The position numbers and the translations under genes are program-made. Source: Synchiropus splendidus (Eukaryota > Chordata > Actinopteri > Syngnathiformes > Callionymidae). Taken from it: 64,000 nucleotides of DNA. Position 1 is the first letter of the stretch. Each line of letters opens with the position of its first letter. The notes beneath the pieces are model-generated. The model worked only from the letters and a program-made list of their open reading frames with translations. It did not search any database and had not been told where the DNA came from. Positions 46,701-58,700 of the stretch are shown piece by piece. Where the stretch lies: NCBI RefSeq assembly GCF_027744825.2, contig NC_071345.1, positions 9,817,501 through 9,881,500 of the forward strand, given 5' to 3'.

Positions 46701-48617
46701 GCTGGCAGCGTTCGGCCTGCAGTGGGGTCTCCTCATGCAGGGGATCTGGCACCTGGACGACGGCAAGATCAAGATCAGCATCTTCAAGTAGGACCTGGTT
46801 CACTGCTCATCAGTTTTCAGGGTCCGAGTTCTAACCTCTTGTCCCTCCTGCAGGATCATTAATGCAGACTTCAGCACAGCCACAGTCCTCATCTCCTTTG
46901 GAGCTGTTTTGGGAAAGACCAGCCCGGTCCAGCTCCTCATCATGACCATCCTGGAGATCACCATCTTCTCCGTTAATGAGCACCTGGTGGCTGAAGTCAT
47001 GGGTGTAAGTTTCTACTGATGCTGAAGTCTGAAACTTGTTTGCAACTGAGTCTTCTGTCTCAGGCCAACGACGTGGGAGCGTCCATGATCATCCACGCCT
47101 ACGGTGCCTACTTCGGCCTGGCGGTGGCTCGGGTCCTCTACCGTCCCGGCCTGAGAAATGGTCACGAAAATGACGGTTCTGTTTACCACTCTGATCTCTT
47201 TGCTATGATCGGTAAGCCACGCCTCATGACGCAGCATCAGCGGCATGAATACTGTGGGCTGAAGGAATCTGAACCCTGCAGGAACCGTCTTCCTGTGGAT
47301 GTTCTGGCCCAGTTTCAACTCGGCCATCGCAGATCCAGGCTACACTCAGCTCACTGCCGTCATCAACACCTACCTGTCCCTGGCCGCCTGCGTGCTCTCG
47401 GCCTACGCCCTGTCCAGCCTGGTGGAGCACAAAGGCAAACTGGACATGGTGAGAAGGAACTGCCAGCTGCTGCTCTGAAGTTTGATGTCTAATCTCACAC
47501 AACTGTTGCGCTGATGCAGGTCCACATCCAGAACGCCACCCTGGCTGGAGGTGTCGCTGTGGGAACCTGTGCTGACATGAACATCGGACCCTTCGGAGCT
47601 ATGCTGATCGGACTGGTGGCTGGGATCATTTCCACGCTGGGATTCAAGTACCTGAGTGTGAGTCTCTAGCATCAGTAGCAAGATGGCCGACGGAGGAGAT
47701 GTGGAACAACTTATTGTACTCCTGGCAGTACCAAAATATATATGGGCACTTAACACATCAGCTGAGGAGTGAATTAGAGAAACATGTCAAAGTATTGAAG
47801 AACGTTGAATGACAAGATTGGTTTTTTAAAGTTTGCTTTCAGACCGGAATGAGACTAAAGTACCATAATTCTTGTGTGAAATGCTTAATGCCTTCATCTT
47901 ACGATAATATTTCACACATGCTGCTGCCTCTGAGTAGTTGCATATGGTATATTTTACAGTAATACAGGCATCACATGCAGAAGTGTATCAGGGGCAGCAG
48001 GATGGAATGGTGGTAGTAATCCACATGGCAGTAACTGTTGCTCCCACTCTGCTCTCTCAGCCTGTGCTGGCCTCCAACCTGGGCATCCAGGACACCTGCG
48101 GAGTCCACAACCTGCACGGCATGCCGGGCATCCTGGGAGGCCTGGCCGGCATCGTGGCTGTGGCACTGGGTAAAAAAGACGGGTAAGCCTACACGTCCTG
48201 TCTGCCGTGCTCATGTCTGTCGTGGGTTGTGACATGTGGACCTGTGTCGTGCAGAGGAAGCCCCTCCATGCAGGCAGCTGCTTTGGCGTCATCTCTGGGC
48301 TTTGCTCTGGTGGGCGGAGCAATCACAGGTCAGTCAAGGCGACACATGAGCCTCCATCACCTCGGTCTGCTGAGCACTGAACTCTTGCTTTGGCTATCCA
48401 AGGTTTCATAATGAAGCTGCCGATCTGGGGTCAACCTCCGGACCAGAACTGCTTCGACGACTCTCTTTACTGGGAGGTGAGAACCTGAATTTCTTCTTCC
48501 TTCTGTGTGTGGTTGGTGCTCAGAAAAGGTGTCTCCCTGCAGGTTCCAGCAGAGGAGGAAGAGAACGAGGAGAGCTTGGCTCACGCTGACCACTCCAAAA
48601 ACAAAGCTGAAGTTTGA
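43709..48617 (+). CDS. rhag: Rh-associated glycoprotein (ammonia/CO2 channel), 10 exons, 438 aa
   Basis: Erythrocyte-type Rh glycoprotein of the Amt/Mep/Rh family, a trimeric 12-helix plasma-membrane channel for NH3/NH4+ and probably CO2; in fish it occurs in red cells and gill. Exons: 43709-43892, 46604-46787, 46854-47004, 47064-47211, 47282-47448, 47520-47657, 48061-48182, 48255-48328, 48403-48476, 48543-48617, all in phase. After a first helix there is a His-rich extracellular loop with an N-glycosylation sequon (NAT, about residue 52), as in fish RhAG. Family blocks follow: [54 protein letters not shown] with pore His184, [37 protein letters not shown], and [13 protein letters not shown] with the second pore His (340 or 343). 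The acidic tail ends [11 protein letters not shown], typical of fish RhAG. About 30 residues longer than human RHAG. The start follows [13 protein letters not shown], the fish form. Confidence 0.95.
43893..46603. other. rhag intron 1
   Basis: At 2.7 kb the gene's only long intron. It is AT-rich between 44400 and 45000. 46079-46097 (acagcaggtggcagtagtg) is CTCF-like. Its short reading frames (for example around 44112-44423 and 45216-45530) show no family motif. First introns of red-cell genes often hold enhancers, but none can be identified here. Confidence 0.55.
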
Positions 48618-48731
48618 AGATGAGGCAGAAATATCAACAACCAGTTACACTCACCCGGACATTTCTCACCATTCTGCCGTTTGAATCTTCAGTCCGTGAT
48701 AACAACCAGAGCCACAACACAAATTTGAATC

Positions 48732-48737
48732 AATAAA
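48732..48737 (+). terminator. Poly(A) signal AATAAA of rhag
   Basis: Reads tttgaatcaataaagactt, 115 bp after the rhag stop codon, with a TG-rich stretch (ttgatctggtgtaac) right after it. Confidence 0.7.
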
Positions 48738-49649
48738 GACTTGATCTGGTGTAACTCGAGACCTATCGTCAGGGATCCTCACACTGAGACCCAATAGGAG
48801 TCGTATATATATATTCTGCACCCCCTCTTTGTTCTTTGTCTCTCTATTTAGCAGCATGTTTGAAGAGTATCAGCACGTTTATGAACTATCAGTTACTTCC
48901 CTTTTAAGAGCTTCATTTACATGGCGGCGTCCAAAAAACACGGAGTAAACATGAACACTGGGTTTAACGAATTAGACATCACGCATCATCGTGTTAAATC
49001 CTCTTTTAAAGCTAACTTTTTATACACTTTTACCTCACTGGAGTCCAGTTCTGCTCAGCCTGAGGTGGTCAGGCTCCAAAATGGACAAGGATAGTAGGAT
49101 GGTGAAGATCTTCTGAAGCACTTCTGTCTGGCATTAACATCTTTATTCCTTCTTTCTTATTCACACTCATGTACATATTTCATATTCACATCCAAGGACA
49201 TTTGTTTAAGTTCTGTAAAGCAAACTGGGTACTTCTCTGCACCAGCAAACACCTTTGTGAAGTTAAATCTGTCAACATTTTGATTCATGTCTTTAAATAA
49301 ATCAAGCTGAATGAAACTGACCACAGGAGGAGTTCATCAATATAATTTTGGTTTGTAATAATTTGTACAATGTCTTCTTCACCCAGTGTTTTGTATTTTT
49401 ATATCAGTGAAATGCCTCTACTTGTTTGGTATACTAATACTGTTCTATTAAAGATGTTTTTGTACAATAACAATGCATTTTTTTATTTTGTGCTCCATTC
49501 TTTATCCTGTAACACAGAAACTATATTGAAGAATAAAGTCTTTGTGTTTTGTTTTTTTTTTTATTTCATTTTGTAAACAACGTGACAGTCTTCTGTAACA
49601 TCATGACCTTAAACTCAATGGAAGTCTTTCTTATTCACCACATTATAAG

Positions 49650-49875
<226 letters not shown>

Positions 49876-50302
49876 AAATCCGTTTTCTTACTCATTACTT
49901 ATTTTTATCACTCAATTCATTCATTAACTAAAATTTAAAAAATGTTTCTTTTTCAACATAAAAGCCTAAACTGTATCTGCTCCGTTATATATTCGAAGCT
50001 ACCTGACTTTTTCCAGCCATTTTTAGCTCAAAATATATGAACATAAACTGGATATACAGTACTGTATTATTAACCTGAACAGAAGGTGGCAGCATCGCAC
50101 CGAACGGCGTTTGCAATCAACGAAGAAGAAGTCTCCAGCTCTTGTTTTGAACGTTGCATTCTGGGATGTGAAATGGCTTCTACGTGTGAAAGCTAATGCT
50201 AATAAAACGTTTGATAACCAAAACACTTCATTTGTATATTTTCAGATATATATATATTCGACAGTGCGGTAATTTAGAGACTCGTTTCTTGCATTCTCCA
50301 TC

Positions 50303-51721
50303 ATGGTGAGTGGATGATTTCGGCACTCCTTTCACTAGGTTTTAGAATGAGTGGCTTTATGTGGTTATATCGAAAGGTAACTAGTCTGTGCTCGTCTTGT
50401 AGTCTACCAAAGCAGAGAGAAGAGTTTCCAGTTCCAGGTCCGAAGAACGGACAGTGTCCAGCAGTCGAAGTAAGATTTCTCTGGAGACGAGATTGCACCT
50501 TTATTTTTAGAATTCTATATTCAGCATTAGTGCAAACCACATACCTTTACTGAGTTGGCAGTGATAACTGCTCTGTAATCTTTTTCTGGACATATGAACT
50601 TTTTTTTACCTTTCAAAGCTGCAGTTTCAGTGTTAATAATTGTCATGCAACTCTGTTTGTAATTTACTTGTATGTTTACCTTTATTCATTCTAGGTCGAG
50701 AAAAAAAGAAGCGAAAGCGTAGCCGTAGCAGATCTTCCTCGTCATCTTCTTCTTCTTCTAGCTCATCATCATCCTCATCTTCCTCATCCTCTTCCTCTTC
50801 TTCATCATCGTCATCCCGCTCTTCCAGTCGTAGCAGCTCCAGGAGTAGCGGTACGCTCTTTGTTTTGTTGACACATGAAATCAAGTTTCCCTCCGCCGTG
50901 CTGTTGTAATCCTGCTTCTGTCCGCAGACTCACGGAGTAAATCCAGAAAACAGTCCAAGAAAAGAAAAAAGGACAAAAGCAAGAAGGTTTAATGTTGTGT
51001 GCTCTCTTAAGAACAATTGCAAATTTAAATGACATAAGGCGACTTTTAAAATTGTATCCTTTGACCAGAAGGGGAAGAAGGAGAAGCGGCATAAACACAA
51101 GAAGGAGAAGAAATCCAAAGAGGCAGAAGATGACTCTGGACCAGTTCAAATCTCCAAGGTTGTTCATGCTGGCCTTTTATTTATGTAGTCCTGAGGTAGT
51201 TGGGTTTCAGGAGGACAAGCCAAATTATTAAGCTGCACAACTATGGACAAAAACAGCAAGTTAAAACAAAGTCAACTGACTGTTGTAAATTAAATTTATG
51301 CAGCTATGCAGTTATTTTAGGATTTGTTTTCTGCTGTTGTTTTGGTCTCCACTTGTTCATTGAATGCCCCCTGCTGTTTCCCAGTACTTGAAAGAGAGGA
51401 AGAAAGGTGGCAAGTACAGCATGATCACAGGGAAGAAAATAAAGATGAAAGTCAAGAAGTCTAAAAAAGACAAACAGGTAAGCAGAAAGAACATTTAAAA
51501 AGATCGCCGCTTAGTTTAAAAACTGACCACAAAATCTTTGTCTGGTCAACTGGCTTCGATGATGTGTGTAACCATGGCAACCACTGATGCTCTGCTCCAG
51601 ATTCATGTCTGTTTTACCTTGAACAAAATCAGCTGCTGCTTGAGTTGTGATTCCAGCTGTGTTGTTTCAGAGGGACAGAAACCGAGCAGAGCTGCTGGAT
51701 TTCCTCAACTCCACCCTGTGA
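50303..51721 (+). CDS. Small Arg/Ser- and Lys-rich, probably nuclear protein, 7 coding exons, 172 aa
   Basis: I do not recognise the family. Exons: 50303-50305 (ATG only), 50403-50469, 50695-50850, 50928-50986, 51069-51158, 51385-51477, 51671-51721; phases join throughout. Order of regions: MSTKAERRVSSSRSEE start; an RS-like block (KKKRKRSRSRSSSS); a serine run of about 30 residues from a TCN-type codon repeat; RSSRSSSRSSSRS-like and Lys-rich (KKGKKEKRHKHKKEKKSKE) segments; then a less repetitive C-terminus: SGPVQISKYLKERKKGGKYS, GKKIKMKVKKSKKDKQRDRN and RAELLDFLNSTL. The composition suggests a nuclear-speckle or nucleolar RNA-binding accessory protein. The ordered C-terminus argues for real selection rather than simple repeat. 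Exon 4 uses an unusual donor (gtttaatg). The start could instead be ATG 50347 in a retained segment, but ATG|gtgagt joined to TCTACC gives the cleaner frame. Confidence 0.72.
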
Positions 51722-54155
51722 TGAAGGACGATGATGCCCCAGCGGTCAGCTCAAGTGGCGATGAATTCACTTCCTCACTGAGTTGGACGGAGCAGGTGAA
51801 CTGTGTGATGTTCCGAGAGCCATGATCAGAATCAATCGTGTGTGTTTTTCTCTCGTTTCTTCGGCTGAAGGTTTGCTAGGCGTAAGTGCAGGCTTTTGAG
51901 GAGAACATTTCAAAACATCTCATTTAACCTGCTGCAAGACGCCAGACCAGGTTTTGATATTATAATAAGGATTGATATTATAAACACAATTTTTTTCGTT
52001 AATTGAACTTGTGTAAGAGTCAAACAAGATATTTTTTCATGGCAAACCTTTCTAGTTAAAGTGTTTTTCTCTGTTTCATTTGTTAGACATTAAGTCTAAT
52101 AGTTTTGGAAAAAATACATTTTTAATGTCCGATTACACTTCTATTATAATTGGTTTCATATTTGTCTTACAACTACTGAAAAGTCAGGAGAGAATTGTAT
52201 GGAAATAATCTTCAAACACCTGTAGTTTTTGTCTCTACTGCTGGAGTGACATTATTTCTGTGGATGATTTTACTTTAACATTGTCAATGTTGACCAGTTT
52301 GTGCTGATAGAGACAGTGAAGTGTTCACATTAAATTGGCTGAGAAGCAAGTCACTTTTTTTCTTTTCTTCTATCCAGCCTTTCTGCTTCAATACTGTGTA
52401 CTAAAATAGTTCCTGAAAAGATTCTCAGAACTAAAACAGGTCCAACAGCGACTCAATAAGACTGCAGAATGACCTCACAGTTTTTATCCCCATCAGTGTG
52501 TAGTAGATGTGGTTTCATGAAACAGTGTCTTGGTTTTCAGAGGCCACCAGATGGCACTGTGTGCTGTAAAATATTTTGATTTGAACAACTAGTTAAATGA
52601 CACTTCAAATCATTTCTCAGCCAGGAGCGTCATCTAGTGGCCTCTGAAAATAATATATATAATAATATTTCATCAACCATGCCATTGTGTACCATTGTTT
52701 CTTCTTGCCGTGGCCCAGTGTCCTCACTGCCCTCTCATAAAGTGTTTTATAAACTAGTCTAACATGCCATATTTGATCTCTAAATAAGATATATGGATGT
52801 TGATGGTTCATGCGTATACTGTTCACACAAAAATATAATGTTAATGTAAAAATAAAATGCGAGTAAAAATGCTGACTAATCTTAAATAATTGCAGGGCAG
52901 TTTAATGATAAACAATTACCTCATGTCAGTAATGTCAGGCAGGGACTTAAAAATGTATATTTACCAGTCAGCTAATCTTCAGATGCAATTTTAGACTGAA
53001 AAAATGTTTTGTATACACATATATGTGAAGAAGATATGAAGAATTTCAGGCATTGATGTTCATGTGTGCAGTATAAGGGATTGGCAACGTGGCATTGTCA
53101 TGCTGTCAAAGAGAATGGGGGGGGAAATGTTGGTCCTGTCATTCATTTTACTGAATTAAAACCACAACGTTTTGCATAAAAAGAAACGCCAACAAACGTT
53201 TCTAAAAGCATGAACATGTATAGAAATGAGCCATGTCATTCGAGATGATATAAAGCACTCGTTTATTTGTCCTGATGAAGGCAGCCGTGTGGAAGCTCTC
53301 AGACCTTGAGCGGTGAATAGATGTGAGAATCCCACGCAGCGGAATCTTTCATCCAGCAGCACACGACTCACACTCAGTATGAACCTCTTTTCACTTCAAA
53401 GAGGGAAGCGTTTCTCGTACATGAGAGATGCTGAACAGAAGGGCCATAAGTTCAGAGGCGCCTGGCTGAGCGACTGCAGTTGTCATTTTAGCTCATGTTA
53501 TACCATATTAAAGTCGTTTTTTATGTTGTGTGAATATGGGTATTTGAATCTGTCCAGCAAAGATAATTTAATCTTAAGTATCATCTGACACGAAGCCTCC
53601 ACTTAGTCATGTGGTATGATCAAATTCATAAATCTATTGTAAATATCAGTCATAAATAGCAAAATGAAGTGTTTAATTCAACAAATATTCGACAAATATT
53701 GCCATGAAAAAAAGCTTCTCAGTTAAGATATCTTCCAGTTTGTTCTTTGTTTTTAATTTCATTTTCAATGAGTATTATAGAAAAAAAAAGTTATTATATA
53801 ATATCTATTATTATTTGTTTATAATTTATATGATGAAAATCTAATATTTAAATCCTAATAATATTCTTTATGGTAACTCAATCATTATAGTGAACGTTAC
53901 CACACAAATATAGCTTCCTACTTATTGATAACTGAAGTGACTTTAAAAAAAAAAAAAAAACAAAGAATATATTATTATGATTTTTACCGACCATTTTCAT
54001 TGCTGATGGGATGAATGGTGGAATAGACACCCGATGAACACATAGAAATAGGGGGAGATGCAGCTTCCTGGTTGCTTCTGAGCTCAGCACAGTCTTTGTA
54101 AATGAGTCAGGTGAAAGGTTCAGGGATTGTTCGTGAAGTTCCAGCGGGCGGCTGG
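51722..54155. other. Spacer with 3' ends of the RS-like gene and rd3
   Basis: The two genes converge here. An AATAAA for the plus-strand gene may be at 52851-52856 and one for rd3 at 53267-53262 on minus; neither is certain. A 117-bp inverted-repeat element sits at 52534-52650. 53750-53960 is AT-rich with a poly-A run (53945-53960). No gene is supported. Confidence 0.45.
52534..52650. mobile_element. Short inverted-repeat element with CTCF-like ends
   Basis: The left end ttttcagaggccaccagatg and the reverse complement of the right end ttttcagaggccactagatg match at 19 of 20 positions. The interior is AT-rich and noncoding. Related segments at the left edge of the window (about 20-60 and 125-175) share the ggcgctgt...acaatgt stretch, indicating a dispersed family. 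Confidence 0.65.
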
Positions 54156-55570
54156 TCAGACAACCTCACTGCTCCCCGTCCCCTTGTATCTAAAGTCGGG
54201 CATGCTCCACACCCGCTCCTCCCTCTCCGTCCCTCGCTCCACATCCTCCGACACCGTCTTCAGGTCGCTCAGCGGCGCCCCGTTGGCCGCGGACGGGGTC
54301 AGAGTGGTCGCGCTCCCGAACGGGTTGATCTTGATCCTGGAGCGGAAGTTCATGAGGGAGACGCTCATGGCGCGTTTGTTGGTCCACTGGCGCGTGAGCC
54401 GTTGCGCCTGCTGCTCCTCCTTGAGGTTCTGCACTGCCTCCAGGAGGACGGAGCGGAAGAGGGCGGACACGTCCTGGACCTCGGGCTCGTTGGCTTGCAT
54501 CGCTTCCCGAAACCTGAAAGACAGATGACTTCAGATTCTCTGGAGATGTGAAGGTAAACAAAAAATACTCAGTCCATCTTCCCCTCAGCTCCCTTTGCTA
54601 CAAGTTTACGGTGACTTTGATCCCCTGGTATTCAATCTCCCTTCCCCTCTTCTACATCGCCACAAAGATCAAAGGCACGGCTCACACCAGGGACCGGGCT
54701 GATTTACACATCATAACAAGCTTTAGTGTGAAAGCGCCGAAGAGTCGAAAGAGTGAGGACTGGTCACACCAGAGCTGCAGCTTCACCACAGTCACCCAAG
54801 CTACATCAAAGCCTCGGCACAAGCAGCAAAGGGATCATCAAATAGTGACATTTTCTGGCAGTAAATGGATAAATCCAGCATCCATCTTAAAGAGAAAGAC
54901 AGATGGAACTTTCGATTTTTAAAATAAAATATATTAGCATCAACAATATGATACTCTTTTATCACCATTGAACTAATTAGTGCAGCAAGAACGTTCAAAA
55001 CATTCATTTACCTTCATTAATAGCAGATGATTTGTCATTTATGAATATATCAAAGACTCATACATTGCAACACCTCTATGATAAGATGAGAGAAGTTTGC
55101 GTCCATCGCGTCTAAATCCTCTTTTCAAGTTCCTCCCTCCAATGTGAAGCCAATGTTGACAAGGAGCAACCGCCACCTCAGTAATTACACGGCGTCACAG
55201 CCAATTCTCTGGTTAGCAGTTCATTAAAGTCACACAAACACTTCGTCCCTGAACTTTCGCAGCTTGTCGCATGTAAACACCCTCCCGCTTCAACAGCCAG
55301 ACACTGGAGGCTGAAAGAACGTTGTGTCAGGGCGCAAACTGACACATCTCTCCAGAGGCCAGAAGGAAACCAGGGCGGAGGGTGATCATCTTTCAAGTGA
55401 TGACAGCGATAAAATGTGGATTTATCAGCGTGTTGAAGGTTTTTTTTATTATTATTAGCGGGTGTGCTACTGCCACTTTCTGCCCGATTGAGCTCATCGC
55501 ATTTGGAATATGTCTAACACGAATTGTATAGATACTATACGATACTATAATTATCACAGTTGGGGTGACT

Positions 55571-55630
<60 letters not shown>

Positions 55631-56106
55631 ACAACCAAAACAGACTGCTATTTGTTTGTGGGCTGTGAAAGTTCTGGGTGAATGGGAGGCAACCAGAGTG
55701 TCCAGAGGAAACCCAAGCTGGAGCCAACTCCACTAAGAGCCAGGAACGGAACCCAACGCCTTCACATCATGAAGCTGCATCCATGAGAACAGCACCCACA
55801 GCCACGGTCCGCTTACTTCAGAATGACCAGGCCGCAGCTGACAGGCGGAACCTTGGAGCACAGGTCCTCCAGGCCCAGCCTCTCGCCGGTGCTGATGGTG
55901 AAGGTGGAGCGCGGCGTGCTGGCCAACCAGCTGTAGTCCACTCCCGTCTTCAGACGCCGGTACTCGCTCTCCCTCTCTCTCTGCTGCCTCTCCGCCTCCT
56001 TCAGCTGCCAGGTCAGCTCCAGCATCAAGGTGTCGGTCACCACGTCTGTCGGGTCCCGCCGGGGGCTCCGGTAGTACGGCTCGTTCCAGCTGAACCAGGA
56101 GGCCAT
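54156..56106 (-). CDS. rd3: RD3 (retinal degeneration 3) protein, 2 coding exons, 215 aa
   Basis: RD3 is a small photoreceptor protein that binds and inhibits retinal membrane guanylate cyclases and escorts them to the outer segment; loss causes Leber congenital amaurosis 12 in humans. Exon 1 is 56106-55817 and exon 2 is 54513-54156, the same two-coding-exon plan as the family. Motifs seen: ASWFSWNEPYYRS start; DVVTDTLMLELTWQLKEAERQQRERE coiled segment; TGVDYSWLASTPRSTFTIS; EDLCSKVPP; EPEVQDVSALFRSVLLEAVQNL with LTRQW; RSRIKINPF; DLKTVSEDVERGTE; and RVWSMPDFRYKG near the C-terminus. The TGVDYSWLASTPRST and SEDVER...SMP(D/E)F blocks identify RD3 rather than RD3L. About 20 residues longer than human RD3, mainly from an insert (SATTLTPSAANGAPLSD) between RIKINPF and DLKTV. 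Fish carry rd3 duplicates; which copy this is cannot be told. Confidence 0.93.
54514..55816. other. rd3 intron with (AT)n and reversed dispersed repeat
   Basis: A 1.3-kb intron. It contains a pure (AT)n tract at 55574-55628 and, at about 55650-55760, a minus-strand copy of the cctcccacag-type fish repeat (gaggcaaccagagtgtccag, then aggaaacccaagctggagcc). No exon is seen. Confidence 0.55.
55574..55628. repeat. (AT)n microsatellite in the rd3 intron
   Basis: About 27 AT units without interruption. Confidence 0.95.
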
Positions 56107-57785
56107 GTCCCCCTTTTACAGCCCCCCTGAGGAGATGAAGATAGCGAGGTTGTCATTGGGAGTCAGCAGGGCGAACAAGATCAGAGCTCATCGGAGTGTG
56201 GAGACAAAGTTAGGGAGGAGAGAAGGTCACTGGTGAGCAGAGTTCAACCCAGAGTGTTGGAGATGAAGAAGGTTTATGGATGGATGAGGACATGAAGAGG
56301 TGTGACTAGAGGATGTGACTGGAGATGGGTGAAGGTGGAGGAAAATAACAAAACAGGAAGTCGGTGATGGTGCATTTGGTCATGAAAGTAGAAACTAATA
56401 AACTAACATAGTTTTATACATAGTGGTCACAGCAGAGTTTAGTCAACACAAGTGGTGGTACTAGCTACAGGTCGGCACAAAAACTATGTAAATACTAGAT
56501 TAAACTGAATTTTTCTTTCGGAATTATATTCTTTAAATGAGTAATTCTCAGTATTTAACACTATTTTTGTCCCTCAGAAATAAGAAATGAATCAATAGAT
56601 ATTAGATGTAGAAAAGTATTAATGTGTTTTTCATTCATTTCCCCATTAAAAAAAAACTCTAACATTTAACAGTCTTCAGGCTTGACGGCCCCGAAATTTC
56701 AGTCAGAGGTAAGAACGTGGCCCTTAAGGGCATTTTATTGAGCTACAGATATAAGCATTAGTTTCATTGTTTGTCACTGAAGTTGTCGGACTTGTAGTAA
56801 GGCAGCAGTGAGTGCTAGCTCTGGTTGTGTAAGTTGTTTATCCACTGTAGCCATGTTAGTTTTCATTCGAGCAGCTGTCATAGGGGTTTTAGAAGTAGCA
56901 GCGTTGTTCTATAATAACTATTATTCATCAGATAAATGAAAGAAGAAGAACAGGATTATTTAAAAATAAATAAATTACAAGAGCACATGAAAATATAAGT
57001 AACAAACCACGGAATTATTAAACTCTAAAATAATATTTTGTACTTTGGTCCTATAAATACTACAGTACTGCACAATAAGTACCTTATTAAAGTACGTATT
57101 AAAGTATTTTCTGTCTTTCTTTCTCATTGCAGACATGCATGTCATTTAAAAGGCAAACCGAGTCCTCTTTTAAGGTCAGTGTGTTTGAACGCGGGTGGCC
57201 TTCAGGTCAGCGGTAATGTTCTTACAAGTCAACAGCTGAAGCGAGCACCTTGTTACCTTAAAGGATAACTCAGTTAAAAAAGCAACGTGTTCCTTCTGTT
57301 CAGTCGGTCGACTGGCTGACTCAACCCGGTGTCATGTTTGATAACTGTCCTCGTTTTAATCTTGGCTTAATCTGCAAGCTCGGATGTGGACATGGCCGCG
57401 GTGAATCCCTGAGGATACGAGGTCCAGTGTGGCAGTCGGCTGCTGAGCAGGCAAAACATCATTCACTCAGACCTGAACTACGACCAGGCGCAGTTAGTTT
57501 CACCATTATCTTGGAACACATGGATCAATGACAAAAGTTGTTGGAACCAAAACAGTGAATTAAAGAGGACTTTGTCCCTAAATACAGCCAGAGGAGGCTT
57601 CAAACCTCCGTGATTCTATGAACCAGTTACTTGAATCAAATGACTTGTTTAGTTTCTTACCTTGTTGTCTCCTTCTGTCCAAGTTTCCAGCAGCTCCTGA
57701 CTGGATAGAAGGTGGACTTAGACGGTGCAGATGGTGGTGCTGAAGAGAAATGGAAGCTGGCTTGTCTTCTCTCACTCTTATCTCC

Positions 57786-57834
57786 CCCCTCCTCCTCCTC
57801 CTCCTCCTCCTCCTCCTCCTCCTCCTCCTCCTCT
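57786..57834 (+). repeat. (CCT)n triplet repeat
   Basis: About 16 CCT units. It gives poly-Pro, poly-Ser and poly-Glu reading frames on the two strands, all artefacts. The purine-pyrimidine asymmetry is of the kind that can form triplex DNA. It lies 1.7 kb upstream of the rd3 start. Confidence 0.9.
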
Positions 57835-58610
57835 CCTTTCTCCCAGGAGCCTCTCCAGTCTGCCTTTACTTGTTGCGGGAGGCTGGGGGCAGCATCTCCA
57901 AAGGGAGGCGTTGGATCACAGCCCCCTGATGAAGTGCTTATGCTGCTTTTTACCATGCGCCGTTGCCATGGTGACAGCGCTAAGCCTATTTGTCCACAAT
58001 AAGCTCCATCAGCTGAGAGAGCGATGAAGAGGCAGATAAAGAGGAGCGCGGTGAGCTGAGCTGGAGTTAAATCAAAGGGATGTTGTCGTGGAGGACGGGG
58101 CTGCGACCTCGGTTAACTGGCCCGGCGCTCTTCTACCTGAGGCCGCGCCCTTCAATTAGCTTGGCACTGTTAATGACTTTTCAGACAGGAATGGTTGAGA
58201 TGAGTTGGTGGAGAACAAAAGATTGTATTGGCAGTCACGGCGTAGGTGGAGATGCTGCTTCAGCGTGTAGGTGTGAGCAAAGGTTCAAATTCTCCAACCT
58301 TAGAATCACAGTTCCAGCACAGCAGCCCGCACCTCCACTGCCTCATTTATGCACTGCTGAATAAAAGGCTGAGCGACCTCTGACCTCTGGTTAGTCAGGA
58401 ACAAGCAGTTCAGGAGCAGAACGTGACATGGAATAGTCATGTGTCTGTGGCGAAAGATCTTCCCAGCATGTTATATTATCATTAGATTAGATAACTTTGT
58501 TTGTCCAGCGGTAGCTAAGGATTTTTACTTCATATTTACAATAAGATGAATCACTATTGACGAAAGATCTGTACTCCAACTTTTGCAGAGAGAGAAGAGC
58601 CAATGACTTT

Positions 58611-58700
58611 CTTTTCAGTAGCGATGCTCCACTGAGGATTTTTGCTGCTGATAACCGATACCGACCACTGATACTGATATCGATCACATGGATCGACAAT
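58611..58700 (+). repeat. Diverged transposon-end fragment (gataccgat family)
   Basis: gtagcgatgctccactgagg and ctgctgataaccgataccga, followed by gatactgatatcgatcac, resemble the ends of a common fish DNA transposon (gtgctccgatcaggattttt...gccgataccgat). A shorter relative lies near 12149. No second end was found. Confidence 0.4.

Noticed and set aside
50633..50884. Asp/Glu-rich minus-strand frame
   Set aside because: It is the antisense of the serine-run exon of the plus-strand gene, which has consistent splice phases.
54127..54551. Two plus-strand frames of 133 and 149 residues
   Set aside because: They are shadows of rd3 exon 2 on the opposite strand.
57657..58027. Poly-Glu, poly-Ser and poly-Pro frames
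   Set aside because: They arise from the (CCT)n tract; no conserved flanking residues are seen.
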